In this document: positions 57,028 to 64,000 of the stretch, piece by piece
How the letters are laid out: each line of letters begins with the position of its first letter
How positions within the stretch are numbered: position 1 is the first letter of the stretch
Origin: Streptomyces sp. GESEQ-4
Lineage (GTDB): Bacteria; Actinomycetota; Actinomycetes; Streptomycetales; Streptomycetaceae
Direction of reading: 5' to 3'
NCBI RefSeq assembly: GCF_017948455.1
Contig: NZ_JAFFSU010000024.1
Location: forward strand, 58,473-122,472
DNA length: 64,000 nucleotides
Translations under genes and position numbers: made by a program
Notes under the pieces: generated by a model
The model's input: only the letters and a program-made list of their open reading frames with translations
What the model was told of the DNA's origin: nothing
Database searches by the model: none

Positions 57028-58176
57028 TCAACTGAGCGTGACCTCTCGAGACCTGGCACACAGCTCTGCCAGGGCCTCAGCCGTCACAGGGGAAACGGCG
57101 CCCTCCTCAGTGACGATCGCCGTCACCAGCTCGGGCGGAGTCACATCGAACGCCGGGTTGTACGCCTGTGTCCCCAGCGGCGCCACCGGAATCCCGCCTC
57201 CCGCCTCCGCTCCGGCCACCGGCACATGGGGAGCCGTCACCTCGGTCACCTCATGGCCGGCCCGCTGCTCGACCTCGATCGACGCCCCGTCCGGCGTGTC
57301 CGGATCCACCGTCGTCAACGGCGCCACCACGATGAACGGCACATGGTGGTAGCGCGCCAGCACCGCGAGCGGATAGCTCCCCACCTTGTTCGCCACCGAA
57401 CCGTCGGCCGCGATACGGTCCGCCCCGATCAGCACCGCGTCCACCTCCCCGGCCGCGAACAGCGACCCCGCCGCGTTGTCGGTCAGCAAGGTGTACGCCA
57501 TGCCGCTGCGCGCCGCCTCGTACGCCGTCAGCCGAGCGCCCTGCAGCAGCGGGCGCGTCTCGTCCACCCACAGCCGCCGCAGCCGGCCCGACCTATGCGC
57601 CGCGAGCGCCACCGCGAACGCCGTCCCCTCACCACCCGACACCAACCGCCCGGTGTTGCAGTGTGTGAGGATCCTGTGCCCACCGCCGGGCAGCAGCTCG
57701 TCCAGCAGCGCCAGCCCCTTCTCGGCCATCCGCGCACTGGCTTCGGCGTCCTCCTGGTGCAGCGCACGCGCCGCGGCCAGCGCCGCCCGGGCGGACTGCT
57801 CCGGGTCACCACTCCTGCCGAGCTCCGCCCGGTACGCGGCCTCGGCCCGGCGCACTCCGACGGCGAGGTTCACCGCGGTGGGCCGGGCGCTCGCCAGCGC
57901 GCTCGCGGCGTCGGCCACGTCGAACCCGCGCGCGGCGGCGAGCGCGACCCCGTACGCCCCCGCGATACCCAGCAGTGGCGCCCCGCGCACGGCGAGCGAA
58001 CGGATCGCCTCCACCAGCGCGGGTGCGTCCGTACACACCAGTTCGACCTCCTCGACCGGCAGCCTCGTCTGGTCGAGAAGGATCACCACCGGGCCCTCGG
58101 GTGGCTCCTCCCACCGGATCGCCGGTATCTCGGTCGACTGGTTGTCCTCGCCGGATTGCGCGTGCTGATCAGCCAT
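57028..58176 (-). CDS. mtnA: S-methyl-5-thioribose-1-phosphate isomerase
   Basis: This 382-residue enzyme of the methionine salvage pathway converts methylthioribose-1-phosphate to methylthioribulose-1-phosphate. It has catalytic Cys173 (THCNTGRL) and Asp253 (IGADRIA), plus NKVGSYPLAVLA and the C-terminal PAFDVTPPELV. The N-terminus is MADQHAQSGEDNQ. Other members of the fold are eIF2B-like, but these residues fit MtnA. It is divergent from the membrane operon at 58318. Confidence 0.94.
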   Translation of the reverse strand: MADQHAQSGEDNQSTEIPAIRWEEPPEGPVVILLDQTRLPVEEVELVCTDAPALVEAIRSLAVRGAPLLGIAGAYGVALAAARGFDVADAASALASARPTAVNLAVGVRRAEAAYRAELGRSGDPEQSARAALAAARALHQEDAEASARMAEKGLALLDELLPGGGHRILTHCNTGRLVSGGEGTAFAVALAAHRSGRLRRLWVDETRPLLQGARLTAYEAARSGMAYTLLTDNAAGSLFAAGEVDAVLIGADRIAADGSVANKVGSYPLAVLARYHHVPFIVVAPLTTVDPDTPDGASIEVEQRAGHEVTEVTAPHVPVAGAEAGGGIPVAPLGTQAYNPAFDVTPPELVTAIVTEEGAVSPVTAEALAELCARSREVTLS

Positions 58177-58317
58177 GCGGTCAGTCTGCCCCTTACCCGG
58201 CGGACAATTGAAGGTGTCCACCCCAGACCGCGGCCGGTCACTCGTCGACCACCCCATGGCACGATGGCTGCCAACCTGCCGCCGCGACCGCGGAATGGGC
58301 ACCGTGAAGGAGCGACG

Positions 58318-59661
58318 ATGAACGACACTCCGGGCTGGGCCTCGCCCGGATCTGCCCCGTCCGACGGACAGCAGCCCGGTCCATCGGGCCCTGCCGAGCC
58401 CGCCGACCGGCCCGGCCCCGAACAGCCCGCGGCCCAGCCGGGCCAGGATGCGACAGGCCCCGGCTCGAAGTGGTCCAAGGAACAGCCGCCACCTGCCCAG
58501 TGGTCGGCACCCACCGGACCGGCGACCGGCCCCGGCCAGGCCCCACCACCGCCTCCGCCGGGCCCTGGCTGGGGCAACCGACCTCCCGCCGGCCCTGGCG
58601 GCTACGGAGGCCCTGGCGCTCCCGGCGGATACAGCGGCTGGGGCGGCGGCTGGGGCGGTCCCCCGCCCGCGGCCAAGCCCGGTGTGATCCCGCTCCGCCC
58701 GCTCGGCGTCGGCGAGATCCTCGACGGCGCTGTCTCCACCATGCGCACCTACTGGCGCACGGTTCTGGGCATCGCGCTGACCGTCGCCGTCCTCACTGAG
58801 ATCATCGTCATCCTGCTCCAGGGCTTCGTCCTGAACGACCGCGCCAGCACCGAGGCCCTCAACGATCCGAGTGCCAGCCTCGACGAGCTGACCCCCGCCC
58901 TGGGCGACACCATGATCAGCACGAGCGTCGTCTTCCTGATCTCCCTGATCGGCACCATCGCCGCGACCGCCCTGCTCACGACCGTCACCAGCCGGGCAGT
59001 GCTCGGCAAGTCCGTGACCACCGGCGAGGCCTGGCGCGACGCCCGCCCGCAGATGCCAAAGCTGTTCGGCCTGATCTTCCTGCTGCTGCTCATCGCCTTC
59101 GGCGTGATCCTCGGCGGCGCGACGCCCGGCATCATCGTGGCCGCGGCTGGTGCCGGTGCCGCCGGTGCCGCCCTCGCCATCCTGGGCAGCCTCGCCGCGG
59201 GCGTGGTCGCCCTGTGGCTGATGATCCGCTTCTCCCTCGCCTCGCCGGCGCTGATGCTGGAGAAGCAGAGCATCGTGAAGTCGATGAGCCGCTCCGCGAA
59301 ACTGGTCCGCGGCTCCTGGTGGCGCGTCTTCGGCATCCAGCTGCTCGCCACGATCATCGCGAACATCGTCGCGTCGATCGTCGTCATCCCCTTCACCTTC
59401 CTGGGGGCGGCGGTCAGCGGAGGCGGCATGAGCAACTTCCTCGACACCGGCGGCAGCGACCTCGGCTGGACCTTCCTCATCGTCAGCGGGATCGGGGCGG
59501 TGATCGGCTCCATGATCACTTTCCCGATCACAGCCGGCGTCGCCGTGCTCCTCTACATCGACCAGCGCATCCGCCGAGAGGCGCTCGACCTCGAGCTGGC
59601 CCGCGCGGCCGGCGTGCAGGACTACGGCACAGGCGCCCCTGGCCCCACTCCGGGGAGCTGA
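58318..59661 (+). CDS. Multi-pass membrane protein (glycerophosphoryl diester phosphodiesterase membrane-domain-like)
   Basis: This 447-residue protein has a disordered Pro/Gly-rich cytoplasmic N-terminus (about 1-125) and about six membrane helices from residue 145 (TVLGIALTVAVLTEIIVILL) to near 420. The conserved segment RPLGVGEILDGAVSTMRTYW marks it as a GGDEF-unrelated membrane family linked to DUF4129/MoxR operons. GAAGGAGCGACG precedes the ATG. It is the first gene of a five-gene coupled unit. Function unknown. Confidence 0.85.
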   Translation: MNDTPGWASPGSAPSDGQQPGPSGPAEPADRPGPEQPAAQPGQDATGPGSKWSKEQPPPAQWSAPTGPATGPGQAPPPPPPGPGWGNRPPAGPGGYGGPGAPGGYSGWGGGWGGPPPAAKPGVIPLRPLGVGEILDGAVSTMRTYWRTVLGIALTVAVLTEIIVILLQGFVLNDRASTEALNDPSASLDELTPALGDTMISTSVVFLISLIGTIAATALLTTVTSRAVLGKSVTTGEAWRDARPQMPKLFGLIFLLLLIAFGVILGGATPGIIVAAAGAGAAGAALAILGSLAAGVVALWLMIRFSLASPALMLEKQSIVKSMSRSAKLVRGSWWRVFGIQLLATIIANIVASIVVIPFTFLGAAVSGGGMSNFLDTGGSDLGWTFLIVSGIGAVIGSMITFPITAGVAVLLYIDQRIRREALDLELARAAGVQDYGTGAPGPTPGS

Positions 59662-59665
59662 TGCG

Positions 59666-60436
59666 GTGAGCTTGGCGGGGGGAGTCCTCACGGCCGTACC
59701 GGAGCGCGTCGCCGACATGGCGGCACGGGCGCTGCTGCGCGCCGGTGAAGCGTCGGCGCTGTCGCGCTCCGACGACGAGCCGCCGTTGACCATCCCGCGC
59801 GACCCGGCGCGGGAGGCGGCTCGGCGCGAGCTGTCCAAAGGCATGTACCACGAGAACGACCCCAGCCTGTTCGAGCGGGCGCTGAACGCATTCTGGGACT
59901 GGGTCGGCAAGCTGTTCGGCGCCGCCGCTGCCGCCACTCCTGGGGGGACGCTCGGCCTGGTCGTCGTCATCCTGGTCGTCCTCGCCGCCCTGGGTGCCCT
60001 GTGGTGGCGCCTGGGCACCCCGCGTCGGGCACCGGTCTCCTCCGCCGCCCTGTTCGACGACCGCCCCCGCAGCGCCGCCGAGCATCGCGCCGCCGCCGAG
60101 GCACAGGCAGCCCAGGGCCACTGGAACCAGGCCGTCCAAGGACGCATGCGGGCCATCGTCCGCTCCCTGGAGGAACGCGCCCTCCTCGACGTCCGCCCCG
60201 GCCGCACCGCCGACGAGGCCGCCGCGGAAGCGGGCCGCGCCCTGCCTTCCGCTGCGGACCGGCTGAGCGCAGCCGCCCGGGACTTCGACGACGTGACATA
60301 CGGGGGACGCGCGGCGACCGAGCAGTCGTACCACCGCATCGCCGAACTCGACCGCGACCTCGAGCGCACCAAACCGGTGCTCACCAGCAGCGCCCACAGC
60401 GCGGCCCAGAACGCCCGCCAGGGAGCCGCCGAATGA
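59666..60436 (+). CDS. DUF4129-domain membrane protein
   Basis: This 256-residue protein starts at GTG. It has a cytoplasmic or outer N-terminal part, one membrane helix near 95-115 (GLVVVILVVLAALGALWW), and a C-terminal DUF4129 domain (RTADEAAAEAGRALPSAADR). DUF4129 proteins are found with MoxR and DUF58 partners. Its stop overlaps the next ATG by 4 bp. Function unknown. Confidence 0.88.
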   Translation: MSLAGGVLTAVPERVADMAARALLRAGEASALSRSDDEPPLTIPRDPAREAARRELSKGMYHENDPSLFERALNAFWDWVGKLFGAAAAATPGGTLGLVVVILVVLAALGALWWRLGTPRRAPVSSAALFDDRPRSAAEHRAAAEAQAAQGHWNQAVQGRMRAIVRSLEERALLDVRPGRTADEAAAEAGRALPSAADRLSAAARDFDDVTYGGRAATEQSYHRIAELDRDLERTKPVLTSSAHSAAQNARQGAAE

Positions 60437-61629
60437 CCGCTGAGGCCACGTTCCCGTCCACCTCGGCCTCTCCTACCACCCGCCAGGTGTGGACCCGTAC
60501 GCGAGGCATCCTGCTCGCCCTCGTGCTGCTCCTGGTCGGAGCCATCTCGATCGCCGTGATCCAGTCCGACGCCCGGCACGGCCGACTCGACCCACGCTCC
60601 GCCGACCCCTACGGCAGCCGCGCCGTCGCCGAACTGCTCACCGACCGCGGCGTGTCCACACGCGTGGTCACCACCCTGGACGAGGCCCGCACCGCCGCCG
60701 GCCCGGACACCACCCTCCTCGTGGCCGACCCCGATCTGCTGACAGCAGGTCAACAGACCCGTCTGCACGCCGCGACCGATGCCTCCGGCGGACGCAGCAT
60801 CCTGATCGCGCCCGGCAGCTGGTCCGTCGAACGGCTCGCTCCCGGCGTCATCGCCGACCCTGCCACCAGCCTCGACTCGAGCCTGTCCCCCGACTGCAAT
60901 CTGCCGGCGGCCCGCCGCGCAGGTAGCGCCGACACCGGCGGCATCCGCTACACGGCCCTCCAGGTCGACGCCGACGAGTGCTACCCCAGCGAGCGCCTGG
61001 CCACCCTCGTACGCGTCCCGGCGGCATCCGGGGGCGGCGACACCGTCGTCATCGGTGCGCCCGACATCCTCTTCAACGACCGTCTCGACGAGCAGGGCAA
61101 CGCCTCGCTCGCCCTCCAACTCCTCGGCTCCCGCCCTCATCTGGTCTGGTACCTCCCCTCGCTCTCCGACTCCACCGCCGCCGACGCCGAGGGCGAGCAA
61201 GGCTTCTTCGACCTGCTCCCCTCGGGCTGGCTCTGGGGCACACTTCAGCTCTTCATCGCGGCAGCCCTCGCCGCTCTCTGGCGGGCACGCCGGCTCGGCC
61301 CTCTCGTGCCCGAAAATCTCCCCGTGGCGATCCGCGCCTCCGAAACCGTCGAAGGCCGCGCCCGCCTCTACCGCAAGGCCAACGCCCGCGACCGCGCGGC
61401 CGCCGCTCTCCGCTCCACCACCCGCACCCGCCTCGCCCCCCTCGTAGGCGTCCCCGTCGCCCAGGCACACGCGCCCGAAGCCCTGCTCCCCGCGCTGTCC
61501 GCCCACCTCCACGGCGACGGACAGTCCCTGCACACCCTCCTCTTCGGCCCGCCGCCCAGCGACGACGCCGCGCTCATCGCCCTCGCCGACCAACTCGACG
61601 CCCTCGAAAGAGAGGTACGCCGTCCATGA
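60433..61629 (+). CDS. DUF4350-domain membrane protein
   Basis: This 398-residue protein has an N-terminal helix (ILLALVLLLVGAISIAVI), a soluble DUF4350 domain (related to glutamine amidotransferase-like folds; DPYGSRAVAELLTDRG) and a second helix near 275 (WGTLQLFIAAALAALW). The arrangement with DUF4129, MoxR and DUF58 is conserved in actinobacteria. Start and stop overlap the flanking genes (ATGA), so translation is coupled. Confidence 0.88.
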   Translation: MTAEATFPSTSASPTTRQVWTRTRGILLALVLLLVGAISIAVIQSDARHGRLDPRSADPYGSRAVAELLTDRGVSTRVVTTLDEARTAAGPDTTLLVADPDLLTAGQQTRLHAATDASGGRSILIAPGSWSVERLAPGVIADPATSLDSSLSPDCNLPAARRAGSADTGGIRYTALQVDADECYPSERLATLVRVPAASGGGDTVVIGAPDILFNDRLDEQGNASLALQLLGSRPHLVWYLPSLSDSTAADAEGEQGFFDLLPSGWLWGTLQLFIAAALAALWRARRLGPLVPENLPVAIRASETVEGRARLYRKANARDRAAAALRSTTRTRLAPLVGVPVAQAHAPEALLPALSAHLHGDGQSLHTLLFGPPPSDDAALIALADQLDALEREVRRP

Positions 61630-62618
61630 TGGACCCGACCACTGACAACGCCGGGCCGACCGAGGACGCGGGCAACGCCCGAGCCGCCCTGGAGGCCCTG
61701 CGCGCCGAGATCGCCAAGGCCGTGGTCGGCCAGGATCCCGCCGTGACCGGCCTCGTCGTCGCCCTCCTCTGCCGCGGACACGTTCTCCTTGAAGGAGTTC
61801 CTGGGGTCGCCAAAACGTTGCTCGTCCGCGCCCTCGCGTCCGCACTCGAACTCGACACCAAGCGCGTCCAGTTCACCCCGGACCTGATGCCGAGCGATGT
61901 GACCGGCTCCCTCGTCTACGACACCCGCACCGCGGAGTTCTCCTTCCAGCCCGGCCCAGTCTTCACCAACCTCCTCCTCGCGGACGAGATCAACCGAACG
62001 CCCCCCAAGACCCAGTCATCTCTCCTGGAAGCCATGGAAGAACGCCAGGTCACGGTCGACGGCACCCCCCGCCCGCTCCCCGAGCCCTTCCTGGTCGCGG
62101 CGACCCAGAACCCGGTCGAGTACGAGGGCACCTATCCCCTCCCCGAGGCCCAACTGGACCGTTTCCTCCTCAAACTCACGATCCCCCTCCCCTCCCGCCA
62201 GGACGAGATCGCCGTCCTCACCCGCCACGCCGATGGCTTCAACCCGCGCGACCTGCGCGCCGCCGGCCTGCGCCCCGTCGCCGGCCCCGCGGCTCTCGAA
62301 GCCGCGCGCGCCGCGGTCGCCAAGACCGCCGTCTCCCCTGAAATCACCGGCTACGTCGTGGACATCTGCCGCGCGACCCGCGAATCTCCGTCCCTCACCC
62401 TCGGCGTCTCCCCACGCGGCGCCACCGCCCTCCTGGCCACCTCGCGCGCCTGGGCCTGGCTGACCGGCCGCGACTACGTCATCCCCGACGACGTCAAGGC
62501 CCTCGCCCTCCCCACGCTCCGCCACCGCGTACAACTCCGCCCGGAAGCCGAGATGGAGGGCGTGACGGCGGACTCCGTCATCAACGCGATCCTCACCCAG
62601 GTCCCGGTCCCCCGCTGA
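61626..62618 (+). CDS. MoxR-family AAA+ ATPase
   Basis: This 330-residue ATPase has Walker A GVPGVAKT, Walker B LLLADEINRTPPKTQ, sensor 1 ATQNPVEYEGTYPLPEAQLDRF and a lid domain. MoxR proteins are thought to act as chaperones for assembly of membrane or metal-bearing partners. The adjacent DUF58 (VWA-like) protein is the typical partner. The first of two ATGs at 61626 overlaps the previous stop. Confidence 0.94.
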   Translation: MMDPTTDNAGPTEDAGNARAALEALRAEIAKAVVGQDPAVTGLVVALLCRGHVLLEGVPGVAKTLLVRALASALELDTKRVQFTPDLMPSDVTGSLVYDTRTAEFSFQPGPVFTNLLLADEINRTPPKTQSSLLEAMEERQVTVDGTPRPLPEPFLVAATQNPVEYEGTYPLPEAQLDRFLLKLTIPLPSRQDEIAVLTRHADGFNPRDLRAAGLRPVAGPAALEAARAAVAKTAVSPEITGYVVDICRATRESPSLTLGVSPRGATALLATSRAWAWLTGRDYVIPDDVKALALPTLRHRVQLRPEAEMEGVTADSVINAILTQVPVPR

Positions 62619-63928
62619 TGGCCCTCACCGGACGCACAGCACTCCTCGCAGCCCTCGGCTCCCTCCCCGTAGGCATCTGGGAGCCCGGCCTCACAGGCCT
62701 CCTCGCCGTGAACGCCCCCTTGGCGCTGGCCTGCGCGTGCGACTTCGCCCTGGCCGCGCCGGTACGACATCTGCGCCTGACCCGCTCCGGCGACACCTCC
62801 GCACGCCTGGGCGAGCTGGCCGACGTCACCCTCACGGTCACCAACCCGTCACGCCGCCTGCTCAGGGCCCGCATCCGCGACGCCTGGCCCCCCAGCAGCT
62901 GGCAACCCGGCACGGAAATCGCCGCCTCCCGCCATCGCCTCACGGTCCCCGCCGGCGAACGCCGCCGCATCACGACCCGTCTACGCCCCACCCGCCGCGG
63001 CGACCGCCAGGCAGACCGCGTCACGATCCGCTCGTACGGCCCTCTCGGCCTCTTCGCCCGCCAGGGCACCCACAAAGTCCCCTGGACAGTCCGCGTCCTG
63101 CCCCCCTTCACCAGCCGCAAGCACCTCCCGTCGAAGCTCGCCCGCCTGCGCGAACTCGACGGCCGCACCAGCGTCCTCACCCGCGGAGAAGGCACAGAAT
63201 TCGACAGCCTGCGCGAGTACGTCCCCGGCGACGACACCCGCTCCATCGACTGGCGCGCCACAGCTCGCCAGACCACGGTCGCCGTACGCACCTGGCGCCC
63301 CGAACGCGACCGGCACATCCTCCTGGTCCTCGACACCGGCCGCACCTCGGCCGGCCGCGTCGGCGATGCCCCACGCCTGGACGCCTCAATGGACGCCGCC
63401 CTGCTCCTGGCCGCCCTGGCATCCCGCGCCGGCGACCGCGTCGACCTACTCGCATACGACCGCCGGGTACGCGCCCTGGTCCAGGGCCGAGCAGCAGGCG
63501 ACGTCCTCCCGTCCCTGGTCAACGCGATGGCAACACTCGAACCCGAGCTCGTCGAAACCGATTCCCGAGGTCTTACGGCCACTGCGCTCAGGACGGCCCC
63601 CCGCCGCTCCCTGATCGTGCTCCTGACAACTCTGGACGCGGCCCCCGTCGAAGAGGGCTTGCTGCCCGTCCTCGCCCGCCTCACCCAGCGTCACACGGTC
63701 CTACTGGCATCCGTCGCAGACCCGAACATCGCCCACATGGCTACGGCACGCGGCAACACAGAAGCCATTTACGAATCCGCAGCCGCCGCCCAGGCCCAAA
63801 GCGAACGCCATCGCACAGCGGAACAACTCCGACGTCATGGAGTCACGGTCGTGGACGCGACACCTGATGAGCTGGCTCCAACACTGGCCGATGCATATCT
63901 GGCGCTAAAGGCAGCTGGACGCCTTTAG
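62618..63928 (+). CDS. DUF58/VWA-like protein
   Basis: This 436-residue protein has two N-terminal hydrophobic segments, a beta-rich middle part and the DUF58 motif LREYVPGDDTRSIDWRATAR (about residues 200-222), followed by a von Willebrand A-like region (ILLVLDTGRTSAG with a D-x-G variant). Such proteins form a complex with MoxR ATPases. Its ATG overlaps the MoxR stop by one base. It is the last gene before the terminator at the window end. Confidence 0.9.
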   Translation: MALTGRTALLAALGSLPVGIWEPGLTGLLAVNAPLALACACDFALAAPVRHLRLTRSGDTSARLGELADVTLTVTNPSRRLLRARIRDAWPPSSWQPGTEIAASRHRLTVPAGERRRITTRLRPTRRGDRQADRVTIRSYGPLGLFARQGTHKVPWTVRVLPPFTSRKHLPSKLARLRELDGRTSVLTRGEGTEFDSLREYVPGDDTRSIDWRATARQTTVAVRTWRPERDRHILLVLDTGRTSAGRVGDAPRLDASMDAALLLAALASRAGDRVDLLAYDRRVRALVQGRAAGDVLPSLVNAMATLEPELVETDSRGLTATALRTAPRRSLIVLLTTLDAAPVEEGLLPVLARLTQRHTVLLASVADPNIAHMATARGNTEAIYESAAAAQAQSERHRTAEQLRRHGVTVVDATPDELAPTLADAYLALKAAGRL

Positions 63929-63964
63929 CGAAGCGGGCAGGACCCGGCTGCCAACCCAGAACGC

Positions 63965-64000
63965 AATTAGGGCCCACACCAAAAGGTGTGGGCCCTAATT
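63965..64000. terminator. Terminator after the MoxR operon
   Basis: AATTAGGGCCCACACC (63965-63980) pairs with GGTGTGGGCCCTAATT (63985-64000), a perfect 16-bp stem with an AAAA loop, 37 bp after the DUF58 stop. Downstream sequence is outside the window. Confidence 0.9.

Noticed and set aside
57028..61845. A 1605-codon minus-strand frame covering mtnA and the opposite-strand operon
   Set aside because: Only the mtnA part is coding. The rest is a high-GC shadow of five well-supported plus-strand genes.

Overview
The window is a high-GC, gene-dense actinobacterial chromosome segment, almost certainly Streptomyces. The signs are third-position GC bias, GTG and TTG starts, rare TTA leucine codons, a sortase E-type LAETG protein, PkaA/PkaB-type kinases, an MtrAB-LpqB operon, a 180-kDa-type NAD glutamate dehydrogenase, and a gene order (ssrA-smpB-S41 protease-ftsXE, prfB, pkaB, pkaA ... 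secA, hpf, lpqB-mtrB-mtrA) that I recall from the conserved core of S. coelicolor and relatives. I see no phage, IS element, CRISPR array, tRNA or rRNA.

Layout. (1) 1-9440: a carbohydrate operon with an ABC importer (binding lipoprotein and two permeases), a YicI-like GH31 alpha-xylosidase, a LacI regulator containing a TTA codon, and a secreted GH3 enzyme. Two palindromic operators precede it. Together these suggest uptake and trimming of xyloglucan-type oligosaccharides. (2) 9465-12079: a secreted PBP4-type D-Ala-D-Ala carboxypeptidase and a PHB-depolymerase-like esterase. (3) 12134-16153: trans-translation and division genes on the minus strand (tmRNA, SmpB, a TTA-containing S41 protease, FtsX, FtsE). 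(4) 16447-22163: a tiny zinc-ribbon membrane protein, a LAETG surface protein, RF2, a tandem-hairpin repeat, and kinases PkaB and PkaA. Divergent from pkaA is a large FHA plus FtsK/EssC-like protein (22556-26572). (5) 26799-30425: a second sugar ABC importer whose first permease carries a large extracytoplasmic insertion. (6) 30579-35265: the Ohr/OhrR peroxide pair, galE, a TetR regulator and a TagGH-like polysaccharide exporter.

(7) 35356-43918: the giant glutamate dehydrogenase, an 850-bp non-coding gap with tandem repeats, a PfpI-family protein, a HAD hydrolase, an unknown conserved protein and an Rv3235-family protein. (8) 44107-49239: SecA, a GNAT acetyltransferase and a YcaQ/AlkZ-like DNA glycosylase. 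(9) 49243-58176 (minus): a LuxR-type response regulator, long HPF, ComF, LpqB-MtrB-MtrA and MtnA. (10) 58318-63928: a translationally coupled membrane operon (membrane protein, DUF4129, DUF4350, MoxR ATPase, DUF58) closed by a perfect hairpin terminator.

The most unusual items are the PkaA/PkaB-FHA/EssC-like cluster (with Arg in place of the Walker A Lys), the MalF-P2-like insertion in a permease, two TTA-containing genes, an SPY instead of SPF tripeptide in RF2, two dispersed repeat families (one with a 24-bp hairpin array), paired TTATCCACA boxes, and several long perfect inverted repeats.
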